From Ilumatobacteraceae bacterium (lineage in GTDB: Bacteria > Actinomycetota > Acidimicrobiia > Acidimicrobiales > Ilumatobacteraceae), in contig JAHENF010000034.1 of assembly GCA_024643255.1 (NCBI GenBank), positions 1-32,353 of the forward strand: a DNA stretch of 32,353 nt, given 5' to 3'. The stretch's first letter is position 1. Each line of letters opens with the position of its first letter. The translations under genes and the position numbers were made by a program. Shown here one piece after another: positions 14,746 through 21,833 of the stretch. The notes beneath the pieces are model-generated. The model worked only from the letters and a program-made list of their open reading frames with translations, was not told the DNA's origin and did no database searches.

Positions 14746-16914
14746 GTGACACTTGCGGCCATGTTCGTCGACAGCTTCGCGTCGTCGGCCCGTTCGGTGA
14801 CCCTGGCCGATGGTGACGTACTCGTCGAGCAGGGCGATGCCGCCGACAACGTGTACTTCATCAAGTCGGGCACGGTTGCGGCGTCGAAAGCGACCCCGCA
14901 GGGCGAGGTGATCGTCGGGACGGTCGAGGCCGGGCAGGTGATCGGCGAGGTGACCGTGGTGGCCGGCGGGTTGCGCACGGCGACGCTGCGCGCGGTCGGC
15001 CCGGTCGAGGTGTTGGAGGTCGATCGGGCCAGCTTCGAGGCCTGGCTCAACGACAATCCGGAGATGGCCGACAGCGTTTCCGACGAAGCGCGCGAGCGCG
15101 TCGATCGGACGAACGTGGCGACGATGGTCGCCGACCTGATGGGCAGCACCGACCAGGCGCTCGTGCAGCAGGTCGTCGACCGGGTGGAGTGGCGACGCCT
15201 CGAAGCCGGCGAGGTGTTGTTCCGCGAGGGCGATTTCGCCGATGCTGCGTACTTCGTGGTCGGCGGTCGTCTCATGGTGCTGGCCGAAGACGACAACGGC
15301 GACGAACAGTTGATCGCGGAACTCGGTCGCGGTGAGGTGGTCGGTGAACTCGGGCTGCTCGACCGGGCCCCGCGCTCGGCGACGGTCCGGGCGGTGCGCG
15401 ACACGACGTTGGCGTCGTTCTCGACGTCGATGTTCGAGGAGCTCGTCGCCACGTCGCCGGCAATGATGCTCAATGTGACGCGAGGGATCCTGACGCGTCT
15501 TCGCCGGCCGACGGCGCGACGATTCGATCGGGCCGCGTCGCTCACGGTGGCGGTCACCGCCCGCGGCGATGCCGACGCGCTGGTCGCCGAGATCGTCGCC
15601 GAGATCGCTCGATTCGGCACGGCCAAGCATCTGTCGAGCGATCGAGTCGACCGGGTGCTCAACCGCACGGCGATCTCCCAGGCGGCGACGGACAACGTCG
15701 GCGTCCCTCGTCTCGCCGAGTTCATGCACGAGGCGGACGTCGGTAACGACCATGTCGTGTTGCAGACCGACCGCGAGATGTCGGCATGGACGCGCCGGGC
15801 ACTGCGGCAGGCCGACCGGGTGGTGGTCGTCTGCTCGCCGTATCCCGATTCGGCAGAGCTGGCACTGATCTCGGAGATCTTCGGCACCGTCGAGGACGCC
15901 GGCCACGTCGCGCGCATGCTCGCGGTGCTGCATCCGGCCTCGACCGAACGGCCGCGCCACACGGCGTCGTTGACCAGTCGATGGGACGTCGACGACGTGG
16001 TGCACGTGCGCACCGGTTCGAGCGCTGACCTTGCACGACTCGCCCGCCTCGCGTCCGGCCATGGCTACGGCCTCGTGCTCAGCGGTGGCGGGGCCCGCGG
16101 GTTCGCTCACCTCGGGGTGCTGCGGGCGCTTCAGGAGCACGGCATCCCGGTCGATCAGGTCGCCGGTTGCTCGATGGGCACGGTGGTGGCCGCGGCGATC
16201 GCGCTGGGCCACGAGGGCGATCGGTTGATGGAACTCGCCGAGGAGCAGTTCGACCACCTGCTCGACTACACGCTGCCGATCGTCTCGCTCGTGAAGGGTG
16301 CCCGCATCACCCGCAACATCGAGGGCACCTTCGGCAGCTGGGACATCGAGGACCTGTGGTTGCCGTTCTACTGCGTGTCGACCAACCTCACGAAGTCACG
16401 ACTCGAGGTGCATCGACGCGGGAGCACGGCCCTCGCAATTCGTGCCAGCGTGGCGATCCCGGGGATCCTGCCGCCGGTGCCATATGAGGGTGACCTGCTC
16501 GTCGACGGCGGTGTGTTGAACAACCTGCCGTTCGAGGTGATGCGCGACAACAGCACGATCGAGACGATCGTCGCCGTCGACGTCGCCCCCGACCAGGGGC
16601 CGCGTGCCCGCGCCGACTACGGGATGTCGGTCTCCGGCTTCCAGGCGCTCGCGGCGTCGCTGCGACGCGGGAAGTCCGACTACCCGAGCGTCTCGTCGGT
16701 GCTGCTGCGCAGCATGCTGACCGGTGCTGTACGCAATCAGAAGGCATCCATGCAGGACGGCTCGATCGACCTGCTGCTCACGCTGCATCTCCCCGGTGTC
16801 GGCCTGCTCGAGTTCGATCGGTCGCGTGAGGTGGCCGACGCGGGCTACGAGGCATCAACACCGACCATTCGTCAATGGGCGGAGACTCGCCCGGAACTGA
16901 GCGTCACTGCATGA
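14746..16914 (+). CDS. NTE-like patatin phospholipase with two cyclic-nucleotide-binding domains
   Basis: 722 residues. Domain order: cNBD1 (about 12-110), cNBD2 (about 135-240), a linker (about 250-435) with a degenerate Rossmann-like segment as in bacterial neuropathy-target-esterase homologues, and a patatin hydrolase domain (about 443-620). Both cNBDs keep the phosphate-binding Glu/Arg pair (E68/R77 and E201/R210; the second reads GELGLLDRAPRSAT, near consensus). The patatin domain has the oxyanion loop GGGARG (447-452), the nucleophile S476 in GCSMG and D587 in VDGGVLNNLP, so the Ser-Asp dyad is complete. Expected activity is phospholipase/lysophospholipase. The start is GTG 14746 with a strong GGTGGAG site. 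The ATGA overlap couples it to the permease gene. It lacks the N-terminal membrane anchor of eukaryotic NTE. Confidence 0.93.
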   Translation: MTLAAMFVDSFASSARSVTLADGDVLVEQGDAADNVYFIKSGTVAASKATPQGEVIVGTVEAGQVIGEVTVVAGGLRTATLRAVGPVEVLEVDRASFEAWLNDNPEMADSVSDEARERVDRTNVATMVADLMGSTDQALVQQVVDRVEWRRLEAGEVLFREGDFADAAYFVVGGRLMVLAEDDNGDEQLIAELGRGEVVGELGLLDRAPRSATVRAVRDTTLASFSTSMFEELVATSPAMMLNVTRGILTRLRRPTARRFDRAASLTVAVTARGDADALVAEIVAEIARFGTAKHLSSDRVDRVLNRTAISQAATDNVGVPRLAEFMHEADVGNDHVVLQTDREMSAWTRRALRQADRVVVVCSPYPDSAELALISEIFGTVEDAGHVARMLAVLHPASTERPRHTASLTSRWDVDDVVHVRTGSSADLARLARLASGHGYGLVLSGGGARGFAHLGVLRALQEHGIPVDQVAGCSMGTVVAAAIALGHEGDRLMELAEEQFDHLLDYTLPIVSLVKGARITRNIEGTFGSWDIEDLWLPFYCVSTNLTKSRLEVHRRGSTALAIRASVAIPGILPPVPYEGDLLVDGGVLNNLPFEVMRDNSTIETIVAVDVAPDQGPRARADYGMSVSGFQALAASLRRGKSDYPSVSSVLLRSMLTGAVRNQKASMQDGSIDLLLTLHLPGVGLLEFDRSREVADAGYEASTPTIRQWAETRPELSVTA

Positions 16915-17951
16915 TCCTGCTGACCTTCCGCGATCTCGTCTACCGCAAGACGCGATTCATCGTGGTGACGATCCTCGCCGCCGTGGTGTTCGCGTTGCTG
17001 TTCGTGATGACCGGTCTCGTCAACCAGTTCAATCTCGAACCGGCCGAAGCAGTCGACCAGTTCGGCGCAGACGCGTGGGTGCTGCCGGAGGGCGTCTCGG
17101 CTCCGTTCACGTCGGTGTCGGTGATGCCGGCGGCAGCGCTCGACACCGTCGACGCCCCGACGAAGGCGCCGGTGGTCATCACCCGGTCGAGCGTCGCGCA
17201 GGGCGATCTCCCCGAGGAGGTGGTGCTGATCGGTTTCGAATCGGACGGGCTCGGAGCGCCGCAGGTGGTGGAGGGCCGAGTTCCCGCCGCCGAGGGCGAG
17301 GTCGCGCTCGACCGGACGCTGGACATCGGGGTCGGCGAGGACGTCACCGTCGCGGGTACTCCGTTCACCGTGGTCGGGCTGACCGAGGCGACGACGGTCC
17401 TCGCCGGCATCCCGTTTGCCTACCTCCGTTTGCCTGAGGCACAGATGCTCGCATTCACCTCGACCGACGTGATCAGCTCCGTGCTGGTCGCCGGCGCCGT
17501 CGGATCGTTGCCTGGCGGCCTCGTCTCGCTGACGTCGGACAACGTGGTGAGCCAGACCCTGCAACCCCTCGAGGGAGCGATCGCCTCGATCGACCTGGTG
17601 CGGGTACTGCTCTGGATCGTCGCGGCGATCATCGTCGGCGCCGTCGTCTACCTGTCGGCGCTCGATCGGCAACGCGACTTCGCGGTGCTCAAGGCGGTCG
17701 GAGCGTCGAACGGCTCACTGCTCGGCAGCCTGGCCCTGCAAGCGGTTCTGATCGCACTGGGCGCGGTGGCGCTGGCGGCGATCATCCAGATCTTCCTCGC
17801 ACCGCAGTTCCCGCTCCCGGTGACGGTGCCGACGGGTGCGTTCTGGCAGTTGCCGCTGCTGGCGGTGGTGATGGCGCTCGCCGCTGGAGCGATCGGGATG
17901 CGCAAGGTGCTCAGATCCGATCCGTCACAGGCATTCGCGGGGGCAGCATGA
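16911..17951 (+). CDS. ABC transporter permease, MacB/FtsX/DevC-like
   Basis: 346 residues. It has the topology of the FtsX/MacB family: one N-terminal membrane helix (about 16-37), a large extracytoplasmic domain (about 40-230), then three C-terminal helices (about 232-252, 272-300, 312-330). The short cytoplasmic stretch DRQRDFAVLKAVGAS between helices 2 and 3 is the usual coupling region with the ATPase. The N-terminus MILLTFRDLVYRK resembles DevC, the permease for glycolipid export. These transporters work by mechanotransmission on lipoproteins, lipids or peptides. A separate membrane-fusion protein is not encoded nearby. It overlaps both neighbours by 4 bases (ATGA), so all three proteins should be made together. 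Confidence 0.88.
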   Translation: MILLTFRDLVYRKTRFIVVTILAAVVFALLFVMTGLVNQFNLEPAEAVDQFGADAWVLPEGVSAPFTSVSVMPAAALDTVDAPTKAPVVITRSSVAQGDLPEEVVLIGFESDGLGAPQVVEGRVPAAEGEVALDRTLDIGVGEDVTVAGTPFTVVGLTEATTVLAGIPFAYLRLPEAQMLAFTSTDVISSVLVAGAVGSLPGGLVSLTSDNVVSQTLQPLEGAIASIDLVRVLLWIVAAIIVGAVVYLSALDRQRDFAVLKAVGASNGSLLGSLALQAVLIALGAVALAAIIQIFLAPQFPLPVTVPTGAFWQLPLLAVVMALAAGAIGMRKVLRSDPSQAFAGAA

Positions 17952-18907
17952 CCGTTGGACCGCTCACCGTCACCGATCTCGTCGTCGAGTTCGTGCACGA
18001 CGGCTACGCAATCCGCCCACTCGATGGGTTGTCGTTCGAAGCGCAGGCCGGCGAACTCGTCGTGCTCCTCGGCCCGTCCGGGTGCGGCAAGACCACGCTG
18101 TTGTCGTGCCTCGGCGGCATCCTCACGCCGACGTCGGGAACGATCCGGCTCGGCGAGGTCGATGTCACGGCCATGCGCGGCAAACAGCTCGATGCCTACC
18201 GGCGCGACGACATCGGGTTCGTATTCCAGGCGTTCAACCTGATCCCGTCGTTGACCGCTCGGGAGAACATCGCGGTGCCGTTGACGCTCACCGGTCACGA
18301 TCGCAAGGCGTCGTTCGCCCGCGCCGACGAGCTGCTCGAGCAGGTCGGCCTCGCCGAACGAGCTCACCACCTGCCGAGCAAGTTGTCGGGCGGCCAGATG
18401 CAGCGCGTCGCCGTCGCTCGCGGGCTGGGCCACAACCCGCCGTTGCTGCTCGCCGACGAACCGACGGCGAACCTCGACCACATCCAGGCCGAGGCGATCA
18501 TCCGGCTGCTGCAGAGCCTGCGCGACGACGGCCGGATGATCGTGGTGTCGACGCACGACGCGCGGCTCGTGCCGATCGCCGACCGGATCGTGCAGATGGT
18601 GCCGCCGGATCAGCACGAGGAACGCCCGACCCACGACGTCACCTTCGGCGCCGGCGAGTCGATCTTCGAGCAGGGCGATCCGGCTGACCTGGTGTACGTG
18701 ATCAAGTCGGGTGACGTCGAGGTGATCCGAGTGCTCGCCGACGGTGGCGAGGAGCTCCTCACCAAGCTCGGCCCAGATCAATACTTCGGCGAGCTCGGCC
18801 CGTTCCTCGGCTTCCCCCGCTCGGCGTCCGTGCGTGCGCACTCCGATGTGGTGCTCACCGCCTACAGCCCCCGTGTGTTCCGCGAGAAGGTGCTCCACAA
18901 GACCTGA
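17948..18907 (+). CDS. ABC transporter ATPase fused to a C-terminal cyclic-nucleotide-binding domain
   Basis: 319 residues. Residues 1-222 form a complete LolD/MacB-type ATPase: Walker A GPSGCGKTT (42-50), Q-loop Q94, signature LSGGQ (146-150), Walker B LLLADEP (166-172) with catalytic E171, and switch H203. Residues 228-319 form a cNBD: the cassette FGELGPFLGFPRSAS keeps E282 and R291 and is near consensus. Such a fusion is unusual for an ABC ATPase. The C-terminus stops just after the cassette's beta-strands, so the lid helix may be short. It is coupled to the permease by a 4-base overlap. I infer that a cyclic nucleotide gates transport. A 52-base palindrome follows 19 bases after the stop. 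Confidence 0.93.
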   Translation: MTVGPLTVTDLVVEFVHDGYAIRPLDGLSFEAQAGELVVLLGPSGCGKTTLLSCLGGILTPTSGTIRLGEVDVTAMRGKQLDAYRRDDIGFVFQAFNLIPSLTARENIAVPLTLTGHDRKASFARADELLEQVGLAERAHHLPSKLSGGQMQRVAVARGLGHNPPLLLADEPTANLDHIQAEAIIRLLQSLRDDGRMIVVSTHDARLVPIADRIVQMVPPDQHEERPTHDVTFGAGESIFEQGDPADLVYVIKSGDVEVIRVLADGGEELLTKLGPDQYFGELGPFLGFPRSASVRAHSDVVLTAYSPRVFREKVLHKT

Positions 18908-18926
18908 GTTCGCACGGTCACCATTC

Positions 18927-18978
18927 CGTTTGCGGTGCACTCCGGTTGGGGCGGGTCAACCAACTCGCGCCGCAAACG
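18927..18978 (-). repeat. 52-base dispersed palindrome, copy B
   Basis: It lies between two convergent genes, 19 bases after the plus-strand ABC ATPase stop and 12 bases after the minus-strand dienelactone hydrolase stop, so it could serve both 3' ends. The outer stem CGTTTGCGG/CCGC AAACG has 9 paired bases (one U-G type position nearby), and the inner stem GGTTG/CAACC has an 8-base loop. Confidence 0.85.
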
Positions 18979-18990
18979 ATGGAGTGAGGG

Positions 18991-19653
18991 TCAGGGGGCG
19001 ACGCCGTTGTCGGCGAGGAAATCGAGGGTGCGGCCGAGCGCCATGGCGGCCGAGCGGGCGTCGTAGGAGTCGCGGGCATCGCAGCTGAATCCGTGCTCGG
19101 CACCGGGATAGACGTTGACGGGGATGTCGGGGTGGGCGGCGGCGATCGCTTCGACCTGCTCGAGCGGGATGCCGTGGTCGAGTTCGCCGAAGTGCAGCAT
19201 GGTCGGCACCTTCGGTGTGCGGTCGATCATCCCGTGGATCTGGCCGCCGTAGTACCCGACGGCAGCCGTGATCGGGAGGTCACAGGCGGCGATCCAGGCG
19301 ATGCTGCCACCGAAGCAGTATCCGATCACGGCGACTGGCCCGGTGTCGGCAACGTGAGCGACGGCGGCGGCGACGTCGAGCATGGCGGGGTCCCAGGCGA
19401 TCGGCATCACCAACTCGATGCCGCGTGTTCGGCCGGCGTCGTCGTAGCCGAGTTCGACGCCGCGTTCGCCACGATCGAACAGGGCCGGGGCGATCGCCCG
19501 GTACCCGAATTCGGCGTACCGGTCGACCACCGAGCGGATGTGGGCGTTGACGCCGAAGATCTCCTGAACGATCACGATCGACGCCGTCGCGCCATCGGGA
19601 TGCACCTCGTACGCGTCGAGTTCGTGTCCGTCGCTGGCCGTGAGTCGAATCAT
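18991..19653 (-). CDS. Dienelactone hydrolase family protein
   Basis: 220 residues, a compact alpha/beta hydrolase. The dienelactone hydrolase triad is complete: C113 in GYCFGG as nucleophile, D159 in GELDHGIP and H187 in PGAEHGF, plus the conserved E31 in QEIFG that activates the cysteine. Family members open dienelactones in chlorocatechol breakdown, but most homologues, especially outside catabolic clusters, have unknown ester or lactone substrates. No aromatic-degradation genes lie nearby. Cytoplasmic (no signal). The start at 19653 is supported by a TAGCGT hexamer 6 bases upstream. A 52-base palindrome lies after its stop, and another (copy C) lies between its promoter and the DUF4185 gene. 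Confidence 0.92.
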   Translation of the reverse strand: MIRLTASDGHELDAYEVHPDGATASIVIVQEIFGVNAHIRSVVDRYAEFGYRAIAPALFDRGERGVELGYDDAGRTRGIELVMPIAWDPAMLDVAAAVAHVADTGPVAVIGYCFGGSIAWIAACDLPITAAVGYYGGQIHGMIDRTPKVPTMLHFGELDHGIPLEQVEAIAAAHPDIPVNVYPGAEHGFSCDARDSYDARSAAMALGRTLDFLADNGVAP

Positions 19654-19659
19654 GCCGTG

Positions 19660-19665
19660 ACGCTA
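19660..19665 (-). promoter_or_regulatory. -10 hexamer TAGCGT, dienelactone hydrolase gene
   Basis: TANNNT hexamer 6 bases upstream of the ATG at 19653, identical to that of the DksA-like gene. This predicts a leaderless transcript. Confidence 0.55.
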
Positions 19666-19688
19666 GAACACGCTGCCCTCCCTGTCTC

Positions 19689-19740
19689 CGTTTGCGGTGC
19701 GTCTCCGTTGGGGCGGGTCAACCGAAGTGCGCCGCAAACG
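19689..19740 (-). repeat. 52-base dispersed palindrome, copy C
   Basis: It differs from copy D at a single base (position 7 of the element on the plus strand, C here, T in D). It lies 19 bases after the stop of the minus-strand DUF4185 gene. On the minus strand it is preceded by a C/T-rich run (CCTCCCCATCC), a feature shared loosely with copies A and B. Confidence 0.9.
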
Positions 19741-19759
19741 GGATGGGGAGGAGGGTGGA

Positions 19760-21700
19760 TCAGCCGTCGCGGCGGACGATCACGAAGGGGGTGAGCACGG
19801 TGCAGTACTCGCCGTGTCCCGAGTCGGTGAGCATGTCGAAGTAGCCGCATGCGATCATGTCGGCTTCGTTGAAGTGCAGCTGCGGGGTGCCGGCGTAGCA
19901 GTGTTGGGTCATGCCGCGGATCTCCCCGGTGCAGTCGGGCAATGTCACGCCGACGGGCTCCGACCACGGACCGACGGGGGTCTGCGCGACCCGCACCGCC
20001 ACACGGTCGCCCGGCCCGGGCCACGGCGTGTACACCATCACGTACGCATCGACGTCGGGGTCGTAGGCGAGGCCGAACGCGGCGACCGGGAAGGGGTAGG
20101 GATCGGTCGCGGGGAGTTCCATCGGCGCGGCGTCCGACTCGTCGGGGACCCAGCTGGCTGCATCGGTCCAATCGCCTCCGTTCCAGTGCCGCCAAGCTGA
20201 CGGATCGGTCACGTCGTCGGGTTCGACCCGACCGACCTCACACGGACCCCAGTGGTCCGGGAAGGAGCCGCAGTGCTGGCCGTACAGCAAGCCGTCCGGC
20301 GCCAAGGTGAGCGCCCGTCCGTAGCCGTCTGTCGCGGTGGCGAGATCGGGTTGGGTGACGCTGCCGACGATCGGCCGTCCGATCGGCGGGTCGGCCGGGT
20401 CGTACCGGGTCTCGGCGATCGCGTAGCCGACGGTCTCGATGTCGAGCCAGCCGTCCCCGAGGCAGGCCTTCGACATCACGACGACGACGCGGTCGGCGCC
20501 GTCTGCCTGAGCGATGGCGACGGCGGCTTCTGGCCACAGCGCCGGATCGTCGAAGATCGATCCGTCACAGAGACCAGGCGGCGGCTCGGCGAACAACACC
20601 GGGCGGCCGCTGTCGGTCACCGCGTCGAGTGTCACGGTGGGAGCCTCGGCAGCGGCCCAGGCCGCGGTGTTGTTGACGAAGTAGCGGAGATGACCCGCAA
20701 TGCTGAGTTCCATCGTGTCGCCGAAGAACCACATCATCGAACCGTCGCCCAGCTTCACCGACACCCCGGCATCACGCTCCATCTCGTGGAGGGCATGGTC
20801 GGTCGGCGGCTCCACGACGTCGATCTGGGCGACATCGCCCGTGGCGCCGATCGAGACGTCGCCGAGCACGACGGTCCCGCACCCGGGCTCGACGCCGAAC
20901 ATCCGCGTCGGGTCGGGAGTGCGGACGCTGACGGTCGTGCCCTCGGGGCACACGAACGTGGTGCCGTCATCGAGTTCGTGGAGCTCGAAACGGAACGCTC
21001 GATTCGTCACGGTGGCCTGCGTGACCACGTCGGAGCCGAGATGTTCGGTCACCACTCCGCCGGCGATCGCAACGTTCACCGACCTGGGGGCATCGGCTCC
21101 ACCGACGATCACTCCACGGACGTCGACAGTGCCGTTGCGTCGAGGTGTCACCCCGGTCAGCCGGATCGACGGATCCTGGCTGACATCGGCGAGGGGTTCC
21201 GTGACGACGCCGACACACTCGATCGCCTCACCCTCCGTCGCGTCACCAACGCCCGCGTCGCCCGTGACACACACGGTGTGTTCGCCGTCGCCGACGGCAA
21301 GATCGAACACGAAGCCCGCCAGGGTCGGCTCGCCTGCCTCGGTCTCGTACTCGTCGACGGCTGCGACGGTGGCTTGTTCGGTGCCGTCCACCCACGCTGT
21401 CACGAGCACGGGTTCGGAACCGGGCCCTCGATCGGCCCAGCCGACGACGGTGATGAATCCGGGGACGAGCGAGGTGACGATCTCCACGTCGCCGGCGAGC
21501 GGACCGATCATTCCCGTGTCGACCGGCGGGAGTGTCGCTACGGGTTCGGACCCATCGGCCGCATCGAACTCGACACCCGACGCGTCGGGCAGCATCTGGG
21601 CGGTGTCGGGGTCGCGATGGGCAATGACGCCGAGCGACAACGCGACCAACGCCAGAGCGGCGAAGCGTGCTGCCCAAGCCCTCATGGTCGTCCACTTCAT
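19760..21700 (-). CDS. Secreted DUF4185-type protein
   Basis: 646 residues. An N-terminal signal segment (about 6-27, MRAWAARFAALALVALSLGV) without a lipobox suggests secretion or a single anchor. Residues about 60-150 and 170-290 look like two beta-sandwich (Ig-like) modules. The C-terminal half (about 310-646) resembles DUF4185, a putative five-bladed propeller related to glycosidases, including its hallmark GDGSMMWFFGDT. Seven or more cysteines in this half fit an extracellular protein. The start is firm: ATG 21700 has AGGAGG with 6-base spacing. It lies 133 bases downstream of the BTAD regulator on the same strand, and the gap shows no clear -10. Catalysis is unproven. Confidence 0.7.
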   Translation of the reverse strand: MKWTTMRAWAARFAALALVALSLGVIAHRDPDTAQMLPDASGVEFDAADGSEPVATLPPVDTGMIGPLAGDVEIVTSLVPGFITVVGWADRGPGSEPVLVTAWVDGTEQATVAAVDEYETEAGEPTLAGFVFDLAVGDGEHTVCVTGDAGVGDATEGEAIECVGVVTEPLADVSQDPSIRLTGVTPRRNGTVDVRGVIVGGADAPRSVNVAIAGGVVTEHLGSDVVTQATVTNRAFRFELHELDDGTTFVCPEGTTVSVRTPDPTRMFGVEPGCGTVVLGDVSIGATGDVAQIDVVEPPTDHALHEMERDAGVSVKLGDGSMMWFFGDTMELSIAGHLRYFVNNTAAWAAAEAPTVTLDAVTDSGRPVLFAEPPPGLCDGSIFDDPALWPEAAVAIAQADGADRVVVVMSKACLGDGWLDIETVGYAIAETRYDPADPPIGRPIVGSVTQPDLATATDGYGRALTLAPDGLLYGQHCGSFPDHWGPCEVGRVEPDDVTDPSAWRHWNGGDWTDAASWVPDESDAAPMELPATDPYPFPVAAFGLAYDPDVDAYVMVYTPWPGPGDRVAVRVAQTPVGPWSEPVGVTLPDCTGEIRGMTQHCYAGTPQLHFNEADMIACGYFDMLTDSGHGEYCTVLTPFVIVRRDG

Positions 21701-21833
21701 CGCCGACCTCCTCTCGAATCGTCTCCTCTCCGCCTTGATCATCCGCGAGCGCTGTTGCGACGCGGTTGTGGCAGTGTTGTGAACACAGGGTGGGTTTCGG
21801 GGGGCGTGGACTCGGGGTCTGCCGACGTGCCGG

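Noticed and set aside
14746..18907. Patatin plus cyclic-nucleotide domains as a CBASS or Pycsar anti-phage system
   Set aside because: No CD-NTase or Pycsar-type nucleotide cyclase is in the window, and the patatin protein has the NTE-like architecture found in ordinary chromosomal enzymes.
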